A stretch of 24,330 nucleotides of DNA from JAQCEJ01 sp040881995 (GTDB lineage: Bacteria > Planctomycetota > Planctomycetia > Planctomycetales > Planctomycetaceae): assembly GCA_040881995.1 (NCBI GenBank), contig JBBECD010000135.1, positions 1 to 24,330 of the forward strand, read 5' to 3'. The notes under the pieces are model-generated. The model searched no databases. It saw only the letters and a program-made list of their open reading frames with translations, and was not told the DNA's origin. Shown here piece by piece: positions 8,881 through 15,203 of the stretch. Numbering within the stretch: the first letter of the stretch is position 1; each line of letters begins with the position of its first letter. The position numbers and the translations under genes are program-made.

Positions 8881-8914
8881 CTGACTCATCCCTCATCCCT
8901 CATCCCTCACCCTT
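8881..8914 (+). repeat. CTGACTCA + CATCCCT heptamer repeat, copy 2
   Basis: CTGACTCATCCCTCATCC is followed by more CATCCCT units. It is the second of four dispersed copies. The stop codon of the antisense SDR gene (8900-8902) lies inside this array, so the repeat supplies the last residues of that protein. Confidence 0.75.
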
Positions 8915-9712
8915 CGATTTCCCCGGACGCGGGCGGAAATACTTTCGCGATTCGTTCACGACGGTGCGGCGGGTCGCCAGTCGTACCAGCAGCGAGAGAA
9001 TGTAATTCCCCCAGCCGGGGATGATGTACTGCCGGCGTTTCTCCAAGCCTTTGAGCGCGGTTTTTACAACTTCATCCACCGTCTGCGAACGATGTTTCTT
9101 CAGCCAGCCTTGAGCGCCGGCGACGTCGAAGAATTCGGTCTGCGTGGTGCCGGGACAAAGAGCCATCACCGTCACCCCTTTGCCGCGAACTTCCGACCAC
9201 AACGCTTCGCTGAAATGCAGCACGAACGCCTTGCTCGCGGAATACACCGGCATGAAAGCCACCGGCTGAAACGAGGCGACCGACGCCACGTTGATCACCG
9301 CGCCATGTCCGCGGTGGATCATCGCTGGAAGAACGCGATATGTCAGTTCGGTGAGCGCGGCGATGTTGAGCGTAATCATATCCAGCACGCGCGAGACATC
9401 GGTCTTTTCAACCTCGCCGACCATGCCGAAGCCGGCGTTATTGATCAGCAGTTCGACTTCGATCCCCTGCTTTTCGATCTCGCTCAGCAGCCGGCGCGGT
9501 TCCGCGGGGTCGGTGAGATCGCCGTCGATCACGACGCATTTGGTGCCGTGATGCGTGTGGAGTTCGCCGGCGAGTTGATCGAGCAATTCCCGGCGACGGC
9601 CGGTGAGGACGAGATGCATCCCGCGCGCAGCCAATCGCCTCGCGAACTCCGCACCGATACCCGATGAGGCCCCGGTGATGATCGCCCAATGATCTGAATA
9701 CGCTTTGAGCAA
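8900..9712 (-). CDS. Short-chain dehydrogenase/reductase (SDR), classical type
   Basis: This encodes 270 residues on the minus strand from a TTG start (9712-9710). A GGGAG-type ribosome site lies about 10 nt upstream on that strand. TGASSGIG (13-20) is the NAD(P) cofactor motif. An NNAG motif lies near residue 92, the catalytic serine is in INVASVAS, and the YSASK sequence supplies the YxxxK active site. GRRR directly after the second beta-strand favours NADP(H). The substrate is unknown. The C-terminus (RPRPGKSKGEG) runs into the heptamer repeat, which supplies the stop codon, so the natural end may have been altered by the repeat. The gene is convergent with the upstream methyltransferase and divergent from nnrE. 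Confidence 0.93.
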   Translation of the reverse strand: MLKAYSDHWAIITGASSGIGAEFARRLAARGMHLVLTGRRRELLDQLAGELHTHHGTKCVVIDGDLTDPAEPRRLLSEIEKQGIEVELLINNAGFGMVGEVEKTDVSRVLDMITLNIAALTELTYRVLPAMIHRGHGAVINVASVASFQPVAFMPVYSASKAFVLHFSEALWSEVRGKGVTVMALCPGTTQTEFFDVAGAQGWLKKHRSQTVDEVVKTALKGLEKRRQYIIPGWGNYILSLLVRLATRRTVVNESRKYFRPRPGKSKGEG

Positions 9713-10108
9713 CGCCCGCTTACTCCCAGCCAGTGAAAAAAACTCAACGCCACCCGATCAGAATCGATCGAGTTTGACGACATCATTCACGGATAACTGT
9801 TGTCCCACTGCGACGTATCGTAGAATATTCCCCCTATGTTGAAAAGATCGAAGCGTTCATCCAACCCTTGCCCTCCGAATATTTTATGTTCATTTTCGGC
9901 GAGATTCTCGCCCCGCCGCGGCATTCGCTGTTAAAATTCAGGTAACACTTTAGCCGAATGGTAATGCGTGGCTGGGGTCGAGTCTTCGAGCCCCCAGCAT
10001 ATATTAAAGAAGCGTGTTGTCGTCTCGCTGGGGGCTCGCAAAGCCTCGACCCCAGCCACCCGGTCGCCACAGGGCGGGCGTGCATGACAAACCGCTGAAA
10101 GCACCGAG
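9713..10108. other. Divergent intergenic region between the SDR gene and nnrE
   Basis: This 396-nt stretch must contain the promoters of both flanking genes. The part at 9770-9960 is clearly more AT-rich than the genes. A 31-codon basic ORF starts at ATG 9837 but has no other support. The right part holds the inverted repeat at 9968-10059, listed separately. No promoter can be named with confidence. Confidence 0.5.
9968..10059. repeat. 92-nt inverted-repeat element upstream of nnrE
   Basis: The terminal arms GTGGCTGGGGTCGAG (9968-9982) and CTCGACCCCAGCCAC (10045-10059) are perfectly complementary. Inner arms GAGCCCCCAGC and GCTGGGGGCTC pair as well, and an AT-rich centre separates the halves. 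The form is that of a miniature inverted-repeat or palindromic element. It ends about 50 nt before the nnrE start, so it would fold in the leader if transcription starts upstream of it. Confidence 0.8.
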
Positions 10109-10783
10109 ATGACTCCGCAGCATGTTTTAACTCGCGACGAGGTCCGAGAGATCGACCGCCGGGCCGTCGAGCAGTTCGGCATGTCGTCGCTGGTCTTGAT
10201 GGAAAACGCCGGCCGTGGCTGTACCGAATGGATGATGCGGCTGGGCATCCGCGGTCGAGTGACCATCTGCGCCGGCAAGGGAAACAACGGCGGCGACGGC
10301 TTCGTCATCGCGCGTCATCTGGAAAATGCGAGGCATGACGTCATCGTCCTTCTCACCTGTCCTGCCCATGAACTCCGCGGCGATGCGCTCGCCAATTATA
10401 ATATCCTCAAAGTCGCGGGGACGCCGATTCATGAATGGTCGTCCTCCGAATCGTTCAACGCTTGGCCCGAAATTCTCAACCACGCCGACTGGATCGTCGA
10501 CGCTCTGCTCGGCACGGGGATGCAGGGAGACGTCCGCGAACCGTATCGCACGGCGATCGCGCTGATCAACACCCACCACCCCGCCCGCGTCCTCGCCGTC
10601 GATATTCCCTCCGGCATGGACTGCGACACCGGTGATGTGCTCGGCACCTGCATCAAAGCGAGTTGCACGGCGACGTTCGTCGCACTCAAACCGTGCTTCC
10701 AGGTGCCGTCCGCCGAACACTACACCGGCCCGGTCAAAGTGATCGACATCGGCGTCCCGCGTGTGATGTGGGAGCCCATGTAA
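10109..10783 (+). CDS. nnrE: NAD(P)H-hydrate epimerase (YjeF N-terminal domain)
   Basis: This encodes 224 residues from ATG 10109; the ribosome site is weak. The enzyme interconverts the R and S forms of damaged NAD(P)H hydrate so that a partner dehydratase can restore NAD(P)H. Family marks are MENAG (31-35), the glycine-rich loop GKGNNGGDGF (56-65), DALLGTG (131-137) and VDIPSGMD (164-171). The length is that of a free-standing epimerase. The dehydratase domain (NnrD), often fused to this one, is absent from the protein and from the window, so it must be encoded elsewhere. The gene stands alone between an inverted repeat and a double-palindrome repeat. Confidence 0.95.
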   Translation: MTPQHVLTRDEVREIDRRAVEQFGMSSLVLMENAGRGCTEWMMRLGIRGRVTICAGKGNNGGDGFVIARHLENARHDVIVLLTCPAHELRGDALANYNILKVAGTPIHEWSSSESFNAWPEILNHADWIVDALLGTGMQGDVREPYRTAIALINTHHPARVLAVDIPSGMDCDTGDVLGTCIKASCTATFVALKPCFQVPSAEHYTGPVKVIDIGVPRVMWEPM

Positions 10784-10791
10784 TCTCTCCT

Positions 10792-10839
10792 CGTTCCCAA
10801 GCTCCGCTTGGGAACGCAAGTCTTCGAAGCTCCGCTTCG
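10792..10839 (+). repeat. Double-palindrome repeat, copy B
   Basis: CGTTCCCAAGC-TCC-GCTTGGGAACG (10792-10816) is a perfect 11-bp stem with a 3-nt loop. It is followed by CGAAGC-TCC-GCTTCG (10825-10839). It begins 8 nt after the nnrE stop and ends 20 nt before the ATG of the endonuclease V fusion. It could act as an RNA hairpin barrier between the two genes, but there is no T-run, so it is not a classical terminator. Confidence 0.85.
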
Positions 10840-10859
10840 CCAACGTGGCATTCACCCGC

Positions 10860-11855
10860 ATGATACGTAATCACGATCTCTGGCCGGCGGGATTGCCGGA
10901 TCTCAAACGGGAACTTTCCCTCCTGCTCGAACAGATTCCCACCCGGTGCGTGACGACATTCGGCGACCTCGCCGCCGCGTTGGGGCATGCCCAGGCCGCG
11001 GTTTGGATTGCGAAAGAACTGGCGACGGGCAAATACCCGCTCGGTCATCGGGTCGTGCGCATCACAGGTGAAGTCCCCTCGCGCGGGGACGAAGACTTCA
11101 CCCGCGCGGCAGTCGAACTCGTCAGCGGCGGCATCGATATCGTCGACGGCAAAGTCGATCTCGCGCGTTATCGATTCGGGAACTTCAATTCGGACCAGCC
11201 GCTCGCCAAACTGAAAGCGATTCAAGATCAACTCGCCGCTTGTATTGATCTGCGGCCGCTACGGCGGAAGCTCAAGCGCATCGCCGGGCTGGATGTGTCG
11301 TACCCCGATGCGGAAACCGCGGTCGCCGCGTGTGTGATCTGCGATGGCCGGTCCGCCGAGGTGCTGGAGTCATTCACCGTCACGGTCCCGGTCGCGTTTC
11401 CGTATATCACGGGTTTGCTCTCGTTTCGGGAAATCCCCGCGTATCTGAAAGTGATCGAAGCGATGCAACAGGCTCAAGCAGACGCAGACGTCTGGCTGGT
11501 CGACGGCAGCGGCATCCTGCATCACCGTTCGGCGGGCATCGCCACGCATCTGGGCCTGCTGCTGGATATCCCCACGATCGGCGTGAGCAAATCTCTCCTC
11601 TGCGGCAGCGTCAATCTGTCACAATTGGATCACACCCCCGCCGCGCCGATTGTCTACAACGGCGAAACCCGAGGCATGGCGATCAAGGCGAATCCGCGAT
11701 CAAGACCGCTCTACATCTCCCCCGGCCATCGCATCAGCGTCGAACATGCCGCAGAGGTCGTGCGGAACTTATTCCGCGATCATCGTCTTCCCGAACCGAC
11801 ATATTGGGCGGATCGCTTGAGCCGGGATCAGGGGACATCGGGAAAAGAGGATTGA
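10860..11855 (+). CDS. Alkyltransferase-like domain fused to endonuclease V
   Basis: This encodes 331 residues from ATG 10860; a GTG at 10845 is in frame but abuts the repeat. Residues 12-100 resemble the DNA-binding domain of O6-alkylguanine alkyltransferases (RCVTTFGDLAAALGHAQAAV). At the place of the acceptor motif PCHRVV it reads YPLGHRVV (59-66), so the methyl-accepting cysteine is absent, as in alkyltransferase-like proteins that bind but do not repair. From about 115 the protein is endonuclease V, which nicks DNA near deaminated adenine (inosine). GLDVSY (143-148, D145), YITGLLSFREIP (182-193, E191) and DGSGILHHRSAG (215-226, D215) supply the metal-binding acids, so cleavage should be intact. 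A fusion of the active alkyltransferase with endonuclease V is known, as I recall, from the archaeon Ferroplasma acidarmanus. Confidence 0.93.
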   Translation: MIRNHDLWPAGLPDLKRELSLLLEQIPTRCVTTFGDLAAALGHAQAAVWIAKELATGKYPLGHRVVRITGEVPSRGDEDFTRAAVELVSGGIDIVDGKVDLARYRFGNFNSDQPLAKLKAIQDQLAACIDLRPLRRKLKRIAGLDVSYPDAETAVAACVICDGRSAEVLESFTVTVPVAFPYITGLLSFREIPAYLKVIEAMQQAQADADVWLVDGSGILHHRSAGIATHLGLLLDIPTIGVSKSLLCGSVNLSQLDHTPAAPIVYNGETRGMAIKANPRSRPLYISPGHRISVEHAAEVVRNLFRDHRLPEPTYWADRLSRDQGTSGKED

Positions 11856-11860
11856 AGAGA

Positions 11861-12020
11861 ATTGTCCGCAGATTTTCGCAGATGTCCGCAGAGGGGAAGA
11901 AAATGAAAGAAATCTTCCGTCTTGTCCCTGCGCCTCTGCGACTCCGCGTTAAAAAGTGTTTTCGAAAAATAAAAACAGTTCCTCTTCATCTGCGCTCATC
12001 TGCGTCCATCTGCGGACAGT
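11861..12020. repeat. Inverted-repeat element between the endoV fusion and the RNase Z-like gene
   Basis: TGTCCGCAGAT (11863-11873) pairs perfectly with ATCTGCGGACA (12008-12018). The similarity continues inward for about 32 nt per arm with mismatches, built from repeated CGCAGATG / CATCTGCG units. The centre carries TGCGCCTCTGCGACTCCGCG. The element fills the whole convergent space: it begins 6 nt after one stop codon and ends 7 nt before the other. Confidence 0.65.
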
Positions 12021-12026
12021 CCTCCC

Positions 12027-12866
12027 TCACAACCACAAATGCATCCGCTCTTTAATCGACGCGGGCATGCGCTTTTCCACGGCGCGGGTGATTTCTTTTT
12101 CGTGATACCGCGTGCTGGCGTGGACGAACACGAGCAACTCGTTCTTGAACTTCTCCTGCCGCTCGATGATGTCGTCGAGATGCATGTGGCCGAACTTGTG
12201 GATTTTCTCCCGGCGGTGTTCGGGGCGGAAGAACGTCAGTTCGGTGATCAGAATCTGCGCATCATAAATCGGGGGATAATCGTCGATCCCCGCCGGGGCG
12301 GTGTCGCCGGTGTAACAGACGATCGGCACGCGAATCTCTTCGGTGACGTCGGTTCCCCCTAATCGCAAATCGCGGATTTCATGCCCCTCCAGGCCGCGGT
12401 ATTCCTCTTTGAGTTTTTTGCGGACGTCCCACACGACGAAACCGACCGAGGGGACGGTGTGCTTCGTGGCGAAGACGGTGACGCGGTGTTCGCGCGAGAG
12501 TTCGATCTCGTCGCCCGCTTTCACGCCAACCAGTTCGCAGCGCATGCGGCCGCGGTCGAGTTTCTGCCAACTTCTGAGCATGCGGTTGACGTCGTCCACG
12601 ATTTCAGCAGGCATGTAAATCGTGGGCGGCTCCATCTTCATCATGCGGCGGCGGGCGACGTACACCGGCAGCGCCGCGATGTGATCGAGGTGCCCGTGCG
12701 TGATAAAAAACGTCTGCGTCCCCATGAACAGCCAGGGACTGCCGCCGAGATCGAAGCCGAGCTTGAGTTCGGGAATGCGAAAGTAACTCTGCACCGCCGC
12801 GCGGGCATACCCTTCAATCGTCAGCCCTTTGTGAAGCAGGGTTTTTACGGGAAGATTTTCGATCAT
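12027..12866 (-). CDS. RNase Z-like metallo-beta-lactamase-fold hydrolase
   Basis: This encodes 279 residues on the minus strand from ATG 12866. HGHLDH (57-62) is the zinc-binding HxHxDH motif. The YTGDT segment carries the bridging aspartate, and HKFGHMHLDD supplies another histidine. The pattern fits the RNase Z / tRNA 3'-processing branch of the fold, whose members cleave the 3' trailer from precursor tRNA. Several relatives have other phosphodiesterase roles, so the substrate is not certain. The length is close to short-form RNase Z. No ribosome site is seen; a heptamer-repeat array starts 12 nt upstream of the ATG and may have displaced the native leader. The Gfo/Idh/MocA gene lies upstream on the same strand, 146 nt away. 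Confidence 0.88.
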   Translation of the reverse strand: MIENLPVKTLLHKGLTIEGYARAAVQSYFRIPELKLGFDLGGSPWLFMGTQTFFITHGHLDHIAALPVYVARRRMMKMEPPTIYMPAEIVDDVNRMLRSWQKLDRGRMRCELVGVKAGDEIELSREHRVTVFATKHTVPSVGFVVWDVRKKLKEEYRGLEGHEIRDLRLGGTDVTEEIRVPIVCYTGDTAPAGIDDYPPIYDAQILITELTFFRPEHRREKIHKFGHMHLDDIIERQEKFKNELLVFVHASTRYHEKEITRAVEKRMPASIKERMHLWL

Positions 12867-12877
12867 GGGTGAATCAA

Positions 12878-12923
12878 AGGATGAGGGATGAAGGATGAGG
12901 GATGAAGGATGAGGGATGAGTCA
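12878..12923 (-). repeat. CATCCCT/CATCCTT heptamer array with CTGACTCA, copy 3 (reversed)
   Basis: Seven-base units alternate AGGATGA / GGGATGA and end in TGAGTCAG. This is the reverse complement of the arrangement in the other three copies, and it is the longest of the four. It sits in the space upstream of the RNase Z-like gene. Confidence 0.8.
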
Positions 12924-13012
12924 GAAAAAGAATTCAGCGTTCGAACGCCTTCATCGTGCCGATGTCATCCTTCGATTTGACACCGCTCATGCGCAAAGGT
13001 TCTGTCGATGCC

Positions 13013-14071
13013 CTAAATCTTGATGGGTTTTCCTGTGGCGATACTCTTCGCTTCAGCATAGCAGATTTTGAGCGCGTCGCGGGCCATTTTGCCGGAGAGC
13101 AGCGGCGGTTCTTCGCCCGTGCTCACGGCGTCGACGGCCATCTGCAACTCGGCGGTGAACGCCGCGCACCACTCGGTCCCTCCTTTGAGTTTGGGCTGGG
13201 TCACTTTGCCGTCGTCGCCGATCACCGTCAGCGGGCGATTGACGACCCACGCTTTTTTCTTGCCCGAGCCGTACGTGCCGGCATCGTATTGCACCGTGGC
13301 TTTTTCGAAGAAGAGTTCGAACCCGTGAGAGAATTCGAGCCCCTTCGCGGCGATCCCGCCGCTGACGCAACTGATCGTCGGTCCCGCGTCGCCGTAGAGA
13401 TATTGCGTGTGCACGTGGTTGACGAGATCGTCTTGCAGCAATCCCTGCGAGAAAACCTGCTGCGGCACGCCGCACATCGCACTAATGAAATGGTTATCGT
13501 GGATGTGCAGGTCGACGCCCCAGCCGCCGAGGCGACGGAAGTCGGACATTTCCTGCGACCACTTCGGCGGTGTGATCACCCGGCGGAAATGACCGGCGAG
13601 CAGTTTCCCGAATCGTCCGGAGTGCACGGCCTCGCGAACGAACGAGAACTCGGGAAAGAACGGCAACACCTGCGCGACCATCAACAGCCGGTTCGCTTTG
13701 CTCGCCGCCTGCACGATGCGATTGGCTGCCAGGAGATCGACGGCGATCGGCTTTTCGACGAGCGTCGGCTTCCCCGCCTTCAGCGCGGCAATGGCGACTT
13801 CTTCGTGATACTCCGTCGGCAGGCAGATATCGACGAGGTCGATGTCGGGGTCGGCGAGCAACTCGTGGTAATCGGCGTACTTCTTAATCTGCGAGAGATC
13901 GACGTGCCCGCCGCGAGGGCCGAAGTTCCCTTGAATGCTAGTCCAGTCGCCGGCGAGTTTTTTCGCGTTGCGCGTCGAGATCGCGGTGACTTTGGCTCCT
14001 TTGACTTTTTTGGCTCCTTCAAAATGCGTGAAGCCCATGAACCCGATGCCGATGATGCCGATTCTGACCAT
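13013..14071 (-). CDS. Gfo/Idh/MocA family oxidoreductase
   Basis: This encodes 352 residues on the minus strand. I start it at ATG 14071 (MVRIGIIGIGFMG) because AGAGGAT lies about 10 nt upstream on that strand and the Rossmann strand begins at residue 3. A longer frame to 14182 adds 37 residues with no family resemblance. GIGFMG (8-13) is the NAD(P)-binding turn and EKP (106-108) is the conserved lysine motif of the family. The C-terminal alpha/beta domain contains the histidine-rich HIHDNHFISAM. Relatives oxidise or reduce sugars, inositols and other polyols, and planctomycetes carry many paralogues. The real substrate is unknown. No sugar-metabolism gene is adjacent. Confidence 0.92.
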   Translation of the reverse strand: MVRIGIIGIGFMGFTHFEGAKKVKGAKVTAISTRNAKKLAGDWTSIQGNFGPRGGHVDLSQIKKYADYHELLADPDIDLVDICLPTEYHEEVAIAALKAGKPTLVEKPIAVDLLAANRIVQAASKANRLLMVAQVLPFFPEFSFVREAVHSGRFGKLLAGHFRRVITPPKWSQEMSDFRRLGGWGVDLHIHDNHFISAMCGVPQQVFSQGLLQDDLVNHVHTQYLYGDAGPTISCVSGGIAAKGLEFSHGFELFFEKATVQYDAGTYGSGKKKAWVVNRPLTVIGDDGKVTQPKLKGGTEWCAAFTAELQMAVDAVSTGEEPPLLSGKMARDALKICYAEAKSIATGKPIKI

Positions 14072-14283
14072 GTCGCTGATCCTCTTCGCAATGTGTGTAT
14101 ACGAGAAAAGCCCCGGTGACGGCTGGTGAGCCGAAGGAATGCAGGAGCCCACTAGCATTGTGGTCTGACGATCCGGCGTCAAGCGGCAGCCGAAGTTTCC
14201 GAGAACGGCAGATGAAATTCACGGGCGACCCACCCTCAAATTGCACGTAAATCAGGCTGCCTCTTTTTTGAGCAGCCATCGCC

Positions 14284-14421
14284 ATGCGTAGAAACCGCGC
14301 ATCCAACACCCGGGGACACCGCCGCCGCGGCCACCACCGCCCCACCAAGCCCGCCCAAGCCGAAGGCCGCACCCCAATCCTGCATGGCTTTTATGCATTT
14401 TCACAACTCGTCAAAATTTGA
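14284..14421 (+). CDS. Possible 45-residue basic small protein
   Basis: ATG 14284 opens a frame to TGA 14419-14421. The product is rich in arginine and histidine (MRRNRASNTRGHRRRGHHRP) and ends in a mildly hydrophobic tail (FYAFSQLVKI). No ribosome site is seen. The high charge may simply reflect GC-rich codons. No relative is recognised. Confidence 0.15.
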   Translation: MRRNRASNTRGHRRRGHHRPTKPAQAEGRTPILHGFYAFSQLVKI

Positions 14422-14464
14422 AGGGTTTTTCTCTGGCAATTCTGCGAGCGAACCTGTTATCGTA

Positions 14465-14480
14465 TTGATGATATCGTCAA
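14465..14480. promoter_or_regulatory. 16-nt near-perfect palindrome, possible operator
   Basis: TTGATGATATCGTCAA reads almost the same on both strands, with a single mismatched pair. It is AT-rich and lies 257 nt upstream of csrA and about 390 nt upstream of the divergent oxidoreductase gene. It has the size and symmetry of a dimeric regulator site, but nothing else supports this. Confidence 0.25.
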
Positions 14481-14736
14481 ACTGACAACACTGCTCAAGC
14501 TCGTGAGCCAAAGATGGGCTGCCATTTCGGCACCCGAGTGACTTGCGGAGATCGTGCAGTCGCACTGCTGATTGCATCGTCCCATATGTCTAAGCAGTTC
14601 GCTGGTTTTGGGAATGCTCGCTCCTGGCTGGGGAGTGATTTCGCAAACTCAACATTCGCCGGGCTGTTTTCATAAAGCTGATGAACTGGGATTTCGACAA
14701 GGAAGCTGAAACATATCCAGCTCGGGAGATACTCAC

Positions 14737-14949
14737 ATGCTTGTACTGTCCAGGAAGGCCGGGGAGCGTATTCTGATTGGCGAACAGGTCACCGTGACCG
14801 TGGTCCGCGTCGGACCGAACACGGTGCGATTGGGAATTGACGCCCCGCGCGACATGAACATCGTGCGCGAAGAGTTATGCGAAGGACCGATGACGGTCGA
14901 CGTCGCTTTCGACGAGTCGAGCCAGGCCGACGAATTCAGTCAGCCGTGA
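14737..14949 (+). CDS. csrA: Carbon storage regulator CsrA
   Basis: This encodes 70 residues from ATG 14737, with GGGAGA 8-13 nt upstream. CsrA is a dimeric RNA-binding protein that binds GGA-containing hairpins in mRNA leaders and changes translation or stability. The conserved core is complete: MLVLSRKAGERILIG at the start, then VTVVRVGPNTVRLGIDAP and the VREEL segment whose arginine contacts RNA. The acidic tail (FDESSQADEFSQP) is variable in the family. The gene is a single-gene unit with a strong intrinsic terminator 30 nt downstream. No flagellar genes, its frequent neighbours in other phyla, are in the window. Its own leader GGGAGA contains the GGA core, so self-regulation is possible. 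Confidence 0.97.
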   Translation: MLVLSRKAGERILIGEQVTVTVVRVGPNTVRLGIDAPRDMNIVREELCEGPMTVDVAFDESSQADEFSQP

Positions 14950-14978
14950 GATCCGTCATGCTGTCGCCTTGTCGAACG

Positions 14979-15006
14979 AACCGGTCTGACCTCAGATCGG
15001 TTTTTT
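14979..15006 (+). terminator. Intrinsic terminator of csrA
   Basis: AACCGGTCTGA (14979-14989) pairs with TCAGATCGGTT (14992-15002) over 11 positions with one G-U pair, and the strand continues into a run of six T. It is placed 30 nt after the csrA stop. This is the only textbook rho-independent terminator seen in the window. Confidence 0.9.
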
Positions 15007-15151
15007 CATGCGCCGAATTTTGGTAACCAATTTTCAGGTCGTTCTTGAGCATGACCCCACGGTCGATTAGAATATCGTTGACATTGCACTATGCGATTAT
15101 GGGGAGAGGGATGAACGACGAGCCAGTCGAAAATTATCCGCACTGTCTTTT

Positions 15152-15187
15152 CTGACTCATCCTTCATCCCTCATCCTTCATCCTTTC
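15152..15187 (+). repeat. CTGACTCA + CATCCTT/CATCCCT heptamer repeat, copy 4
   Basis: CTGACTCATCCTTCATCC continues with further CATCCTT units. It ends immediately before the AGGGGAG ribosome site of the DUF1501 gene, so it lies in that gene's leader or promoter region. Confidence 0.75.
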
Positions 15188-15203
15188 TTCAGGGGAGTTC
15201 ATC

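Larger units (their letters stand above)
14072..14736. other. Long spacer between the oxidoreductase gene and csrA
   Basis: These 665 nt separate two divergent genes. The left end holds the oxidoreductase ribosome site. A 45-codon basic ORF (14284-14421) and a 16-nt palindrome (14465-14480) are listed separately. The remainder, 14481-14722, shows no gene or strong repeat. It must contain the csrA promoter, but no convincing hexamer pair was found. The csrA ribosome site, GGGAGA, lies at the right end. Confidence 0.5.

Noticed and set aside
10792..10816. Intrinsic terminator of nnrE
   Set aside because: The stem is perfect but has only a 3-nt loop and no T-run. The same sequence recurs elsewhere as a repeat, so I list it as a repeat.
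12878..12923. Possible CRISPR array from the regular short units
   Set aside because: The units are contiguous 7-mers with no spacers and there are no cas genes.
12956..14119. Long open frame (387 codons) on the plus strand
   Set aside because: It is antisense to the Gfo/Idh/MocA gene, which has a clear cofactor motif and ribosome site.
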